Below the pieces are notes generated by a model. That model was not told the origin of the DNA. It did not search any database and saw only the letters and a program-made list of their open reading frames with translations. Source: Peptoniphilus vaginalis (GTDB lineage: Bacteria > Bacillota > Clostridia > Tissierellales > Peptoniphilaceae). From it: 64,000 bases of DNA. Of this stretch, positions 24,877 through 33,913 are shown in pieces. Made by a program: the position numbers and the translations under genes. The stretch is taken from the NCBI RefSeq assembly GCF_900176605.1, contig NZ_FXLP01000004.1:434001-498000 (forward strand). Direction: 5' to 3'. Numbering within the stretch: position 1 is the first letter of the stretch; every line of letters begins with the position of its first letter.

Positions 24877-25548
24877 ATGGATATATTTTTAGTGACTGTT
24901 AGAATCTTATTAGCAGCCCTTCTAGGAGCTATTATCGGTCTAGAAAGGGAAACCAAGAAGAGGGCAGCTGGTTTTAGAACTCATATTATTGTCAGCGTTG
25001 GAGCTTGCTTAATTATGCTTATAGGGATAGATGGATTTGGGAAAATATCTGACAATGCAGGACAAGATACTGCACGTCTTGCAGCTCAAGTTGTAAGTGG
25101 GATTGGTTTCTTGGGTGCAGGCACTATACTTCAAACAAAAAACAGAGTGTCAGGTCTTACCACAGCTGCAACCCTATGGCTATCTGCAGCAATTGGACTT
25201 GCAGTGGGGATTGGATTTTATGAAGGAGCAGTAATAGCAACTGTAATTTGCCTCGTGACCTTGATATCCTTAATGGGGGTTAGTGATTTCATAAATGAGA
25301 GAACAAGAAAGTCTTACATAATGTTATTTGATACTAATAATTATGATGAAGAGAGCCTTCTAAACTTTGCTTCGAAAGAGGGCGTTGAAGTTAGAAAATT
25401 TGATATAATTGATGAGGACATAGATGATAAATTAATGATTAAAGTAACCTTATCTTTCCACAGGAATTACAATATAGATAAATTTTTTAAAAAATTAGAA
25501 TCAGACCATTATTTGAAGTCAGTAAAGTTGAGTAAGCAAAGAAGTTAA
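24877..25548 (+). CDS. MgtC/SapB family membrane protein
   Basis: The N-terminal 130 residues follow the MgtC family: LAALLGAIIGLERETKKRAAGFRTHIIVSVGACLIMLIG, then AAQVVSGIGFLGAGTI and LTTAATLWLSAAIGLAVG, in about four helices. The C-terminal part (after about residue 145) is a soluble ACT-like domain. MgtC proteins help cells cope with low Mg2+ or modulate the F-type ATPase; they are not proven transporters. AAGGAGGG precedes the start. The leader has no Mg2+ riboswitch that I can recognise. Confidence 0.88.
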   Translation: MDIFLVTVRILLAALLGAIIGLERETKKRAAGFRTHIIVSVGACLIMLIGIDGFGKISDNAGQDTARLAAQVVSGIGFLGAGTILQTKNRVSGLTTAATLWLSAAIGLAVGIGFYEGAVIATVICLVTLISLMGVSDFINERTRKSYIMLFDTNNYDEESLLNFASKEGVEVRKFDIIDEDIDDKLMIKVTLSFHRNYNIDKFFKKLESDHYLKSVKLSKQRS

Positions 25549-25644
25549 GATAAATACAATCTGGATAGAAAGTTGATAGTGCAAATTTTTTATTATTTTA
25601 ATTATTTGGTTTGATATAATAAAGGAAAAAGGAGGATTTTTATA

Positions 25645-26115
25645 TTGGAAGGAATACTTTTTAATTTAGAGGGTGTTAATGGGCAATTAGAGGTATACGA
25701 AAACAGGATAGTAATTAAAAGAAAAGGAGCAATCTCTAAGTTAACTCAAGGCTTTTTCAAGGGAGATAAAGAAATTTTAATATCTAGGATATCTGCCATA
25801 CAATTAAAACTTGGGACAAAGTGGACTAATGGATATATACAATTGACCTTATCTGGCGGAAATGAAAACACAAAAGGACTTTTTGATGCTACTAAAGATG
25901 AGAACACTGTAATGTTTGATAAGAAATATAATGATGAAGTCATTAAGATAAAAGAAAGTATTTATGAACTAATTGAAAGAAATACAAATTCAAATAATAC
26001 AATGAACATTAGCTCTGTAGCGGATGAACTAATGAAATTAAAGAAGTTACTTGATGAAGGTATTTTGAATGAAGATGAGTTTCAAATTGAAAAAAATAAA
26101 ATCCTAAATAAATAA
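25645..26115 (+). CDS. DUF4429-like protein with C-terminal SHOCT domain
   Basis: The 156-aa protein has an N-terminal PH-like beta domain (LEVYENRIVIKRKGAIS, IQLKLGTKWTNGYIQLTLSGGNE) and a short C-terminal SHOCT helix pair (VADELMKLKKLLDEGILNEDEFQIEKNKIL). SHOCT motifs are thought to help oligomerisation; no function is known. The start is TTG 25645 with GGAGG nine bases upstream. It stands alone with its own terminator. Confidence 0.75.
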   Translation: MEGILFNLEGVNGQLEVYENRIVIKRKGAISKLTQGFFKGDKEILISRISAIQLKLGTKWTNGYIQLTLSGGNENTKGLFDATKDENTVMFDKKYNDEVIKIKESIYELIERNTNSNNTMNISSVADELMKLKKLLDEGILNEDEFQIEKNKILNK

Positions 26116-26129
26116 GAAGTAAGGCAAAG

Positions 26130-26155
26130 CATCCACTTATGTGGGTGTTATTTTT
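26130..26155 (+). terminator. Terminator
   Basis: CATCCAC, loop TTAT, GTGGGTG, then TTATTTTTA. Confidence 0.7.
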
Positions 26156-26387
26156 ATATTTAAAATTTACATTTAAAACATCTTAGCCTTCCTCTTCAAT
26201 CAAAAATAAATAGCTTGGGAGTGAATAGAGTAGTTAAAAAATTTTTACACAATGCGATCTCAAATATAAAGAAAAAAGAAAGGGGAGCCTAATTTTATTC
26301 TCGTAGCTTTCTAATAGATTTTAATTTTTTCAAGTTGTATAATTAAGGCGAAAATAAGTAGCATTTAAAGTTACAAAGGAGTTTTAT

Positions 26388-27026
26388 ATGAACTTACACA
26401 CTTGCATCTTAATAGGTCTTTTGGGATCTATCGCAATGTTTATGGGGGACATGTTCCTCTACTACGACCGCAAAGATTACGATAAGAAGGACAAGATAAA
26501 TAGTATCGTTGAAATAATGAAAAATCTCGGCACAAAGAGATTATATCTGGGTGGCATTTTAGGACCTCTAGGATCATTTTTATATTTGCTTGGATTCTAT
26601 CACATGGTCTTAGCCAGCCAAGAAAAATTTTTAAATCTTGCTTGGATTTTATTTTTAATAAATTCTTTTGGAATTATTTTTGGAGGAGCCTATCATCTTC
26701 AATTTGCCTACTTAGGTCTCTTGTCAAGGCACGAGGGCAAGGAAGCCTTTGATGAGTTTTTAAAATTTTTAAAATTTCAAGCCAAGTTAGTTTTTGGATT
26801 TATGGGCCTTGGCAACTTGGGTCTTGCGATAATGATTCTTTTTGGATTGACAATCTTTCCAAGCTGGCAAGTCTTACTCACTCCCTTAGTTCTTATTACC
26901 CTAACGCCACTTCTTGGTAAATTGCCGAGAGGTCTACACATGATTATATGCGGTGGCTGGTTCAATTTAATTTATTTTATTTACTACTTATCTTTATTTA
27001 TAAACCATACTAATATGAATTTATAA
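26388..27026 (+). CDS. DUF6796-like multi-pass membrane protein
   Basis: This 212-aa protein has about six hydrophobic segments. The N-terminal GLLGSIAMFMGDMFLYY, the GGILGPLGSFLYLLGFYHM segment and GGAYHLQFAYLGL match an uncharacterised membrane family found near regulators and methyltransferases in Firmicutes. It starts at ATG 26388 after AAAGGAG. Function unknown. Confidence 0.65.
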   Translation: MNLHTCILIGLLGSIAMFMGDMFLYYDRKDYDKKDKINSIVEIMKNLGTKRLYLGGILGPLGSFLYLLGFYHMVLASQEKFLNLAWILFLINSFGIIFGGAYHLQFAYLGLLSRHEGKEAFDEFLKFLKFQAKLVFGFMGLGNLGLAIMILFGLTIFPSWQVLLTPLVLITLTPLLGKLPRGLHMIICGGWFNLIYFIYYLSLFINHTNMNL

Positions 27027-27110
27027 GATTATAAAGTAAAGGGTTAGAATCATTATTTTAGTTGATAAAGGGGAATTTTATAAAATTTATTATTTAAAGG
27101 AGGAATGTTT

Positions 27111-27938
27111 ATGAAACAATCAAATTTTATTGATAACAAGAAAACAAAGCCTGACTATAGAAACTGGGTTCCTGTAAGTTTACTTAGGAATTTCATCGGA
27201 GGGACTATAATTACTTTTATTCTCTTTATAATTTTCGCAGGGACAGACCTTGTTTTCAGTGGAAGTCTTAGGATTATCTGTGGAATTATTTTAGGAATTG
27301 GAGTATTAATACTTCTATTTTTTTCAATTATGCTTTCCTTTATGTATCGAAGCTTTGACTATAGGGGTAAGAGGAAACTCGCCAAAACTATTATAGAAGG
27401 TGTGGCTCAATATGTTGAGATACCAGATGGTGGAGTTGGACTAGATGTAGGATGTGGCAGCGGTGCACTTACCATAGCTTGTGCAAAAAGAAATCCAAAA
27501 GCGACCATGGTGGGCTGCGATATTTGGAGCGGTTCATACAAAGTGGAGTTTTCTAAAAAGATTTGTGAAGACAATGCAAAGGCTGAAGGTGTTTCCAATG
27601 TGAGATTTGAAGAGGGCAATGCAGTGAAACTTCCCTTTGAAGATGAAAGCTTCGATGTGGTGACAAGCAACTACGTTTATCACAATATAATGGGACATAA
27701 TAAGCAGAAACTACTATTGGAAACTTTGCGTGTTCTTAAAAAAGGTGGTGTTTTTGCCATACATGATTTGATTAAGAAATCAAATTACGGAGATATAAAA
27801 AAATTTATCGAAGAACTTAAAAAAGAAGGATACAAAGATATAAAACTAATAGACACAACAAGGGGAATATTTATTGACCCCAAGGAAGCTAAGTGGTTAG
27901 GCCTTTCTGGTTCAAAAATTTTTATTGGAAGGAAATAG
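27111..27938 (+). CDS. Membrane-anchored SAM-dependent methyltransferase
   Basis: Two membrane helices (about residues 22-42 and 48-72) precede a class I methyltransferase domain with motif I GLDVGCGSGALTIACAKRN, the acidic motif II VGCDIWSG, EEGNAVKLPFEDESFDVVTSNYV and a late VFAIHDL segment. The substrate is unknown; membrane location suggests a lipid, quinone or toxic compound. ATG 27111 is preferred to 27105 because of its distance from AAAGGAGG. Confidence 0.8.
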   Translation: MKQSNFIDNKKTKPDYRNWVPVSLLRNFIGGTIITFILFIIFAGTDLVFSGSLRIICGIILGIGVLILLFFSIMLSFMYRSFDYRGKRKLAKTIIEGVAQYVEIPDGGVGLDVGCGSGALTIACAKRNPKATMVGCDIWSGSYKVEFSKKICEDNAKAEGVSNVRFEEGNAVKLPFEDESFDVVTSNYVYHNIMGHNKQKLLLETLRVLKKGGVFAIHDLIKKSNYGDIKKFIEELKKEGYKDIKLIDTTRGIFIDPKEAKWLGLSGSKIFIGRK

Positions 27939-28065
27939 AAACTTAAAAGTAATTATTATTAGGCTAGAAGACTTTTATAAGCTTAAAGCTTATGTCGAAT
28001 AAGAAGCTTAAGGATAGCGGCAATTAACCATGGACTTATTAAAACAAGAAGTCATATAAGGATAA

Positions 28066-28081
28066 GGGGCTGTTGCAAAAG
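28066..28081 (+). repeat. Left terminal inverted repeat of the IS1182-type element
   Basis: GGGGCTGTTGCAAAAG is the usual left end of IS1182-type elements. The expected complementary right end was not found downstream of the transposase gene. Confidence 0.7.
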
Positions 28082-28092
28082 TCCCATCATAG

Positions 28093-28130
28093 AAAAAAGA
28101 CGAGGAAACATAAAAATCCTCGTCTTTTTT
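28093..28130. terminator. Strong hairpin at the IS left end
   Basis: AAAAAAGACGAGGA (28093-28106) pairs perfectly with TCCTCGTCTTTTTT (28117-28130). It is a two-way terminator just upstream of the transposase start, likely limiting read-in expression. Confidence 0.85.
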
Positions 28131-28144
28131 GATACAATGTATTT

Positions 28145-29704
28145 ATGAAAACCGCTAAAAATACATCATCATTAACTAACTATACACTAGTTAATGATAC
28201 AATTCAACTAAGATTAAACTTTAATACAGAAATATATATAAAAGATGATGTTAAACTAAGGCTTGTAAAAAATATAATTGAAAGGATGAATCTATCAGAA
28301 CTAAAAAAAGTCTACTCATCACTTGGAAGAAAACCTACTGTAAATCCAGTAACAATGCTTCAAATAATAATATTCTGCTATTCAGAAGGAATATTTTCAT
28401 CAAGAGAAATAGAAAAATCATGCAAATATGATTTAAGAATTAAGTACCTACTCGATACAGAACAACCACCAGACCATAGCACAATAAATAGATTTAGACA
28501 GAAAATACAAGAACTAACACCAGAACTACTAAATCAAATGGTACAAATACTGATAGAAGAAAAACAGATAGACCTATCAAGCATCTATATAGATGGAACA
28601 AAGATAGAAGCCTATGCCAACAGATATAGTTTTGTATGGAGAGGAAGTATAGAAAAATGGCAAGAAAAATTAATAGAAAAAATAAAAGAAGAACTAGGAC
28701 TAAGTAAAAGTCTAATTCCAGGCCAAGTACTTCAAGCAGTAACAACAATCTTTAAGCAATTGAGAAAATACTGCAAAGAGAAAAAAATAAAATTCGTTTA
28801 TGGAAAAGGAAAAAGAAAAACAAAAGAACAAAGAGACTATGAACATTTAAAAGAATGGAAAGAAAAACTAGAAAGCTACAAGAAACATCTAGAAATAATG
28901 GGAGACAACAGAAACTCCTACTCAAAAACAGACCATGATGCAACCTTCATGAGAATGAAAGAAGACCACATGAAAAATGGTCAACTAAAACCAGCCTACA
29001 ATATCCAATTAGCAAGTGCATCAGGCTTCATCATAGGAGAAAACATATCCCACCATCCATCTGATATGTACACCCTAAAACCATTCTTAAAAGACCTTCT
29101 AGAAAAAAATCCAAACAAGCTAAACAAGATAGTAGCAGATGCAGGATACGAAAGCGAAGAAAACTATGTATATCTAGCAGAAAATAATTTAACATCCTAC
29201 ATAAAACCATCAAACTATGAAAAGTCAAAAACACGAAAATATAAAAAAGAGCAAGAATTTAAGAAAAGCTTAAAATACGATGAAAGACAAGACAAATACA
29301 CATCACAAGAAGGCAAAGAATTCATAAGATGCAGTGACAGATACAGAAAAAGAAAAAGTGGATACGTAACAACAACAAAAGTCTACAGATGCTTCGATTG
29401 GAACAAAGAAGGACAAAAAACCAAAGGAATCTACATATCAGAAACATTTCAAAAATATAGAGAAGAATCCTTAAAAAACATAAAATCCGACCAAGGAATA
29501 GAAGAAAGAATAAATAGATCAATACAAGCCGAAGGAGCATTCTCCAAAATAAAATCAGGCTTAAACTACAACAGATTCCACCACAGAGGAAAAGAAAATA
29601 TAAAAAGTGAGATATGCCTCATATCAATAGCACTAAACTTAAATAAACTGACATCAAAAATAGAAAATAATAACCTAGAAATCATAAAATACAAAGCTGC
29701 TTAA
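28145..29704 (+). CDS. IS1182-family transposase
   Basis: The 519-aa protein has the IS1182/DDE_Tnp layout: an N-terminal DUF772 domain (NPVTMLQIIIFCYSEGIFS; REIEKSCKYDLRIKYLL; PDHSTINRFRQK), catalytic-type segments IYIDGTKIEAYANRY and IVADAGYESEENY, and a C-terminal RSIQAEGAFSKIKSGLNYNRFHHRG with the conserved Glu. The frame is complete. A 140-residue linker rich in Lys and Glu separates the domains, as usual in this family. Confidence 0.92.
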   Translation: MKTAKNTSSLTNYTLVNDTIQLRLNFNTEIYIKDDVKLRLVKNIIERMNLSELKKVYSSLGRKPTVNPVTMLQIIIFCYSEGIFSSREIEKSCKYDLRIKYLLDTEQPPDHSTINRFRQKIQELTPELLNQMVQILIEEKQIDLSSIYIDGTKIEAYANRYSFVWRGSIEKWQEKLIEKIKEELGLSKSLIPGQVLQAVTTIFKQLRKYCKEKKIKFVYGKGKRKTKEQRDYEHLKEWKEKLESYKKHLEIMGDNRNSYSKTDHDATFMRMKEDHMKNGQLKPAYNIQLASASGFIIGENISHHPSDMYTLKPFLKDLLEKNPNKLNKIVADAGYESEENYVYLAENNLTSYIKPSNYEKSKTRKYKKEQEFKKSLKYDERQDKYTSQEGKEFIRCSDRYRKRKSGYVTTTKVYRCFDWNKEGQKTKGIYISETFQKYREESLKNIKSDQGIEERINRSIQAEGAFSKIKSGLNYNRFHHRGKENIKSEICLISIALNLNKLTSKIENNNLEIIKYKAA

Positions 29705-29834
29705 GAAAAAAATATTCATTAAAGCCAGCTTTATTAAGTGCACCCATTTTTATATGAAACAAGATAAATCTATCCAGAAAATAACTTAAAAGCAAAAAAC
29801 ATAATGGCTAAACTTAAATATTTGATAAAAAAAT

Positions 29835-29876
29835 GATGTCGCAGAGTAGAATCATCTATTCTGCAACATCACCTTG
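29835..29876. terminator. Hairpin sharing its core with the terminator at 10617
   Basis: GATGTCGCAGAGTAGA (29835-29850), loop ATCA, TCTATTCTGCAACATC (29855-29870). The middle 28 nt are identical to those of 10617-10668. It lies between the IS remnant and the PadR-locus promoter and insulates the latter. Confidence 0.75.
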
Positions 29877-29947
29877 TTTTTTACAAAAATTATTTTTACA
29901 GAATTTTGATAAAGATGAGGAAAAATCTCTAAAAAATTTTAAATTTA

Positions 29948-29995
29948 TTGACATCTATCGAGTATCGATATATAATTCAATTATCGACAGTCGAT
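29948..29995 (+). promoter_or_regulatory. Consensus promoter with two PadR-type operators
   Basis: TTGACA (29948-29953), 17 bp, TATAAT (29971-29976) is a perfect sigma-A promoter. Two copies of ATCGA-N3-TCGAT, at 29957-29969 inside the spacer and at 29983-29995 over the start site, have centres 26 bp apart. They are the likely binding sites of the PadR protein encoded as the second gene of this operon. Confidence 0.85.
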
Positions 29996-30013
29996 ACTAA
30001 AGGAGGAAATAAA

Positions 30014-31255
30014 ATGTTAAAGTCAAGATACTTAACTTATACAAACTTTGGACTTGTTGAAAAGTGGTACGAAGACATGGCAAAGAAGGGTTGGCAAATT
30101 GAAAAAATAATTTTGCCCTTCATCCACAAGTTTAAAAAAGTTGAACCAGAAGATGTGCGATACAAAATTTCGATTGCTCCCAATGAAGGATCTTTTTCTG
30201 CCTTCTCAAAAGATGAATTAAGGGACTTTGATGAGATGGCAGGAGATTTTGGTTGGCATCTTGTAGACAGGACCTTCAACATAAACATCTATAAGCTTGA
30301 TGAAGGAAGCCGAGACTCCCTTTATAATGATGGAAAAGACGAAATTGAAATTTTAAAGAAGGGCGTGAGGGGCGAAACAATTTCTTTTATCATTAATTTT
30401 ATAGTTTTAGGATTCTTAGCTTTTTTTGTTTTTTCTCAGTTTTTTTCTAAAGAAATATTTTATTCAAATTACCTAATATTTATGGGGCCGGCTGCCATTT
30501 TACTTTTTCTTTTTGATGCTTTGGCTTTGGGAGATTGTATATTTTTTAAAAAGAGAAATAAGGATGTAAAAAGCATAAGTGAAATAAAATTTTCAAGATT
30601 TACTTTTTCTAAGGGCTTTGTCTTAATATTTTATATTCCACTTATTTTAATAATACTTGCCTTTGGATCAGAATTTTTGATTCCTAGTGGGGATTCAAAT
30701 TCTTTTGGAATGCTAATAAGTTTGCTGCCAACGCTTATTATGGTTTCTTTTATTTATTTCTATCGCAAAAAAATTAAAGCCATGAACATAAAAAGAGGCA
30801 ATAAAAAAATTATCTTAATCTCAATGATAATTTTAATTGTTATATTTACAAATGTCTTTACCTCTACATTAATCGATAAATTCTCTACTTCTAATGAGAT
30901 TGAAAGCCAAGTGATGGGAGATTTTACAAAGACTAGGGAAAGAAGAAGTTTCTTGACAGAAAGCTGCGATTACTACTCATCAGAAAAAAATAAGCTTGGC
31001 ATAAAAAAGACTGTTGTGAAGTCACAAGACCTTGCAGAAAATTTATTTGAAAGGATATTAAAAAATGCAAAAAATCACCCTTATAGGGCTGACTATGTAA
31101 AAGACATTTCTCAAAAATATCCTTATGACAGGACTTATATCTTATCTGGCGAAGAAGACTATTTGATTTTATACAAGAATGTGGTCTTAGAAGTAAATGG
31201 AAACTTCAAAGATGAAAAGGTCCAAGAAGAGATTGCAAGAATCTTGGAGGTGTAA
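30014..31255 (+). CDS. DUF2812 membrane protein
   Basis: The N-terminal 100 residues form a DUF2812 domain (KSRYLTYTNFGLVEKWYEDMAKKGWQIEKI; EMAGDFGWHLVDRTFNINIYKL), followed by about five membrane helices and a soluble C-terminal part with no recognised domain. DUF2812 genes nearly always sit beside a PadR gene and may act with it in responding to envelope stress. ATG 30014 follows AAAGGAGG. The downstream padR gene begins two bases after the stop. Confidence 0.85.
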   Translation: MLKSRYLTYTNFGLVEKWYEDMAKKGWQIEKIILPFIHKFKKVEPEDVRYKISIAPNEGSFSAFSKDELRDFDEMAGDFGWHLVDRTFNINIYKLDEGSRDSLYNDGKDEIEILKKGVRGETISFIINFIVLGFLAFFVFSQFFSKEIFYSNYLIFMGPAAILLFLFDALALGDCIFFKKRNKDVKSISEIKFSRFTFSKGFVLIFYIPLILIILAFGSEFLIPSGDSNSFGMLISLLPTLIMVSFIYFYRKKIKAMNIKRGNKKIILISMIILIVIFTNVFTSTLIDKFSTSNEIESQVMGDFTKTRERRSFLTESCDYYSSEKNKLGIKKTVVKSQDLAENLFERILKNAKNHPYRADYVKDISQKYPYDRTYILSGEEDYLILYKNVVLEVNGNFKDEKVQEEIARILEV

Positions 31256-31257
31256 TC

Positions 31258-31569
31258 ATGGCAAGAGACCAATTCCAAACCCTAACAGAGCCTATGTACT
31301 TCACCCTCTTGGCACTAGGTCAAGTTAGAAATGGGGCAGAGATAACAGCCTGGGTAAGTGAAATCACAAGGGGAAGAATAAATTTAGGGCCAGGAACACT
31401 CTACGTCCTCTTGGCACAGTTTTTAGAAAATGATTTGATTACAAGAGTTGAAGTGGATAAGAAGGGAAAATATTACAAGATAACCGATGAGGGACGAAAG
31501 CTTCTTGAAGAAGAAGTGGATAGACTTAGACTCTTAATAGATAACTACGAAAATTATTTTGACAAGTGA
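31258..31569 (+). CDS. PadR-family transcriptional regulator
   Basis: The 103-aa winged-helix protein has the PadR pattern LTEPMYFTLLALGQVRNGAEI, GRINLGPGTLYVLLAQFLEND, KKGKYYKITDEGRKLLEEEVDRL. It is the short s1 type with a minimal C-terminal helix for dimerisation. It very probably represses its own operon through the two palindromes at 29957-29995. Confidence 0.9.
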   Translation: MARDQFQTLTEPMYFTLLALGQVRNGAEITAWVSEITRGRINLGPGTLYVLLAQFLENDLITRVEVDKKGKYYKITDEGRKLLEEEVDRLRLLIDNYENYFDK

Positions 31570-31652
31570 AGTTAGAAAAGTAAATTAATATAAAAAATTA
31601 TCCTGTAATTTGTTACAATGGTATTATAGTAAAGCAAATAAAGGAGGTTATT

Positions 31653-32411
31653 ATGAGATTTGAAAATAAAGTTCTTGTTATTACTGGTGCTTCATCTGGT
31701 GTAGGTAGATCTACTAGCCTTATGGCAGCAGAGGAAGGGGCAAAAGTTTATTCCTTTGCAAGAAGGAAGGAAAAGTTGGAAGCCCTAGCTGAAGAAGCAA
31801 AGTCCTTGGGCTACAAGGGAGAAATAATTCCAGTGGCAGGTGACGTGTCTAAGCAAGAAGATGTTGATAGACTTTTCGAAAAGGTTAAAAACGAAAATGA
31901 CAAGCTTGATGTTTTAATTGCCAACGCTGGTATAATGGATAAGTTTGAACCTGTAACTCACTGTCAAGAAGAAACTTTCGACAGGATCTTTGAAGTAAAT
32001 GTAAAGGGATCCTTTAGACTCTTTAAGTCAGCTATACCTCTAATGACAGCTGGTGGTTCAATAGTTGCAACAACTTCAATAGCTGGCATAAGAGGTGGCA
32101 AGGCTGGAGTTGCTTACACTATGTCAAAGAGTGCCATCCATGGTCTTGTGAGAAACACTGCTGCCATGTATGCCAATGACAAAATTCGCTGCAACGCTGT
32201 AGCACCTGGTGGAATTCAAACAGAAATATTAGAAAACTTAAATGACGTCGATGAAAAGGGAATAGAAGTTGTAATGAGGGGACCAAAGCTTGACAAGATG
32301 GTTGCAAGCCCAGAAGAAATTGCCGCAAATCTTCTCTTCCTTGCATCAGACCAATCATCCAACATCAACGGACAAATTTTGGTTTCAGACGGCGGACTTA
32401 CTAATATGTAA
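31653..32411 (+). CDS. Short-chain dehydrogenase/reductase
   Basis: This 252-aa classical SDR has the cofactor motif TGASSGVG, the NAG segment (IANAGI), the active-site Ser in ATTSIAG and Tyr-x3-Lys in YTMSKS, and the C-terminal INGQILVSDGG. The ARRKEK after the second strand suggests NADP(H). The substrate is unknown. Its terminator has been split by an IS3-type insertion, and a diverged copy of its 3' end lies at 34971-35072. Confidence 0.92.
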   Translation: MRFENKVLVITGASSGVGRSTSLMAAEEGAKVYSFARRKEKLEALAEEAKSLGYKGEIIPVAGDVSKQEDVDRLFEKVKNENDKLDVLIANAGIMDKFEPVTHCQEETFDRIFEVNVKGSFRLFKSAIPLMTAGGSIVATTSIAGIRGGKAGVAYTMSKSAIHGLVRNTAAMYANDKIRCNAVAPGGIQTEILENLNDVDEKGIEVVMRGPKLDKMVASPEEIAANLLFLASDQSSNINGQILVSDGGLTNM

Positions 32412-32493
32412 TTTAATTTTAAATTTTAAAGGTTCATGCAAGCTTTGATATGTACCCTCTTTACTGGACAAACCAGTAAGGAGGGTATTTTTT

Positions 32494-33060
32494 ATGAAAT
32501 ATAGTTATGAATTCAAAAAAGAATGTGTACAGTTGTATAGAGAAGGTAAATGGCCCAATACACCTGAAGGAACAAAAGAAAAAATCTTTCATAATTCAAT
32601 TAGAATATGGTTTAAGTTAGAAGAACTTCATGGACCAGAAATTTTAAAACATGGAAATAATATCAATTGGACACCTGATGAGAAATTAGAAATGGTATCT
32701 AAAGTGTTAGCTGGAAATTCAATAAAGTCCATAGCAATTGAATATGGAATTAATGATGGACAACTCTATTCATGGGTTAACAAGTATAAAAATTATGGAT
32801 ATAATGGTCTTGTTAATAAAAAGAAAGGTCGTAAATCCAAAAATCCAAGCATGAAAAGTAAAAATAACCATAAAGCAAAAGAACTTAATGAATCTGAAAG
32901 AGAAGAGCTAATAAAACTTAGAGCAGAAAATGAATATATAAAGGCAGAAAATGAAATAATAAAAAAAGAGATCGCCTTGAGAGAAGAACGCTACGCTGCG
33001 CAACTCAAGGCGAAAAAGCAGCGATTGTCAAAGAACTCAAAGAAAAAGGATACAGACTAA
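32494..33060 (+). CDS. IS150-type OrfA, DNA-binding subunit
   Basis: The 188-aa protein has two helix-turn-helix segments (YEFKKECVQLYREG; LEMVSKVLAGNSIKSIAIEYGINDGQLYSWVNKYKNYG), a basic linker, and a leucine-zipper-like helix (EELIKLRAENEYIKAENEIIKKE). Near its end the run GAAAAAG at 33012-33018 is a likely -1 slippage site that would fuse it to OrfB. Confidence 0.9.
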   Translation: MKYSYEFKKECVQLYREGKWPNTPEGTKEKIFHNSIRIWFKLEELHGPEILKHGNNINWTPDEKLEMVSKVLAGNSIKSIAIEYGINDGQLYSWVNKYKNYGYNGLVNKKKGRKSKNPSMKSKNNHKAKELNESEREELIKLRAENEYIKAENEIIKKEIALREERYAAQLKAKKQRLSKNSKKKDTD

Positions 33061-33083
33061 AATATCTTTTAATAGCTATTGAT

Positions 33084-33878
33084 ATGCCAAGGTCAACATA
33101 CTATTTTGAAATAAATAAAATTGATAAAATAAAAATTAAGAATAGTCATGTGGCAGATAAAATAACTCAAATATTTAACTTACACAAAGGAAGATATGGA
33201 GTAAGAAGAGTATATATGGAGTTGCTAAGTCAAGGTTATGTCATAAATCATAAAAGAGTTCAAAGGATAATGCATGAGTTAAAACTATTCGGAAAAAGAT
33301 CTAAGGAAAAATATCACTCATATAAGGGTAAGATAGGGAAAGTAGCTGATAATATAATAAATAGAGATTTCAAGGCAGATAGACCTCTGCAAAAATGGAC
33401 CACTGATGTATCAGAGTTTAAATTTTCTTGGGGTAAATGCTACATATCTCCAATACTTGATATGTATACAAATGAGATAATCTCTTATGACTTATCCTTA
33501 CACCCTAATTTAAAACAAATATCCAATATGCTAGAAAAAGCATTTAACAAATTTCCAAAACTAAATAATCTAATACTGCATTCAGATCAAGGATGGCAAT
33601 ACCAACATAAATATTATGTGAATGAGCTTAAAAAACATGGTATAAGACAATCAATGTCAAGGAAGGGAAATTGTTATGATAACTCCATTATGGAGACATT
33701 CTTTGGAAGATTAAAAAATGAAATTTATTATGGTTATGAAAAGAGCTATAGCTCTTTTGAAGAATTTTCGAGAGCAATAGAGGAATATATTGATTATTAC
33801 AATAATGAAAGAATTCAATCCAAAACAAAATGGATGCCACCTACAAAGTATAGGTTAGCATCCACTACAATTAGTTAA
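33084..33878 (+). CDS. IS150-type OrfB, DDE transposase
   Basis: The rve/integrase core has WTTDVSEFKF (first Asp), ILHSDQGWQYQ (second Asp) and the Glu in DNSIMETFFGRLKNEIYYG, followed by YIDYYNNERIQ. The frame is open well before ATG 33084 (from about 33020, reading KAAIVKELKEKGYRLKYLL), so the natural product is probably an OrfAB fusion made by -1 frameshifting. The listed start is only the first ATG. Confidence 0.92.
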   Translation: MPRSTYYFEINKIDKIKIKNSHVADKITQIFNLHKGRYGVRRVYMELLSQGYVINHKRVQRIMHELKLFGKRSKEKYHSYKGKIGKVADNIINRDFKADRPLQKWTTDVSEFKFSWGKCYISPILDMYTNEIISYDLSLHPNLKQISNMLEKAFNKFPKLNNLILHSDQGWQYQHKYYVNELKKHGIRQSMSRKGNCYDNSIMETFFGRLKNEIYYGYEKSYSSFEEFSRAIEEYIDYYNNERIQSKTKWMPPTKYRLASTTIS

Positions 33879-33913
33879 TTGAATATTGTGTCCAGTTTTA
33901 TGGGTACACATCA

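Larger units (their letters stand above)
28066..29760 (+). mobile_element. IS1182-family element without a recognisable right end
   Basis: The left terminal repeat starts at 28066, followed by a 14-bp hairpin that blocks incoming transcription, then the transposase gene. No match to the reverse complement of the left end was found between 29704 and 29830, so the right end is lost or too diverged to see; 29760 is only an approximate limit. The element is probably no longer mobile on its own. Confidence 0.75.
32446..33913 (+). mobile_element. IS3-family (IS150-type) insertion sequence, 1468 bp
   Basis: Both ends carry the inverted repeat TGATRTGTACCC-N5-ACTGGACA (left from 32446, right ending at 33913). 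The direct repeat CTT flanks it (32443-32445 and 33914-33916). Removing the element plus one CTT rebuilds a terminator hairpin, and an intact form of that same hairpin exists at 35094-35123, which confirms the exact ends. orfA and orfB are both open, so the element looks active or recently inserted. Confidence 0.93.
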
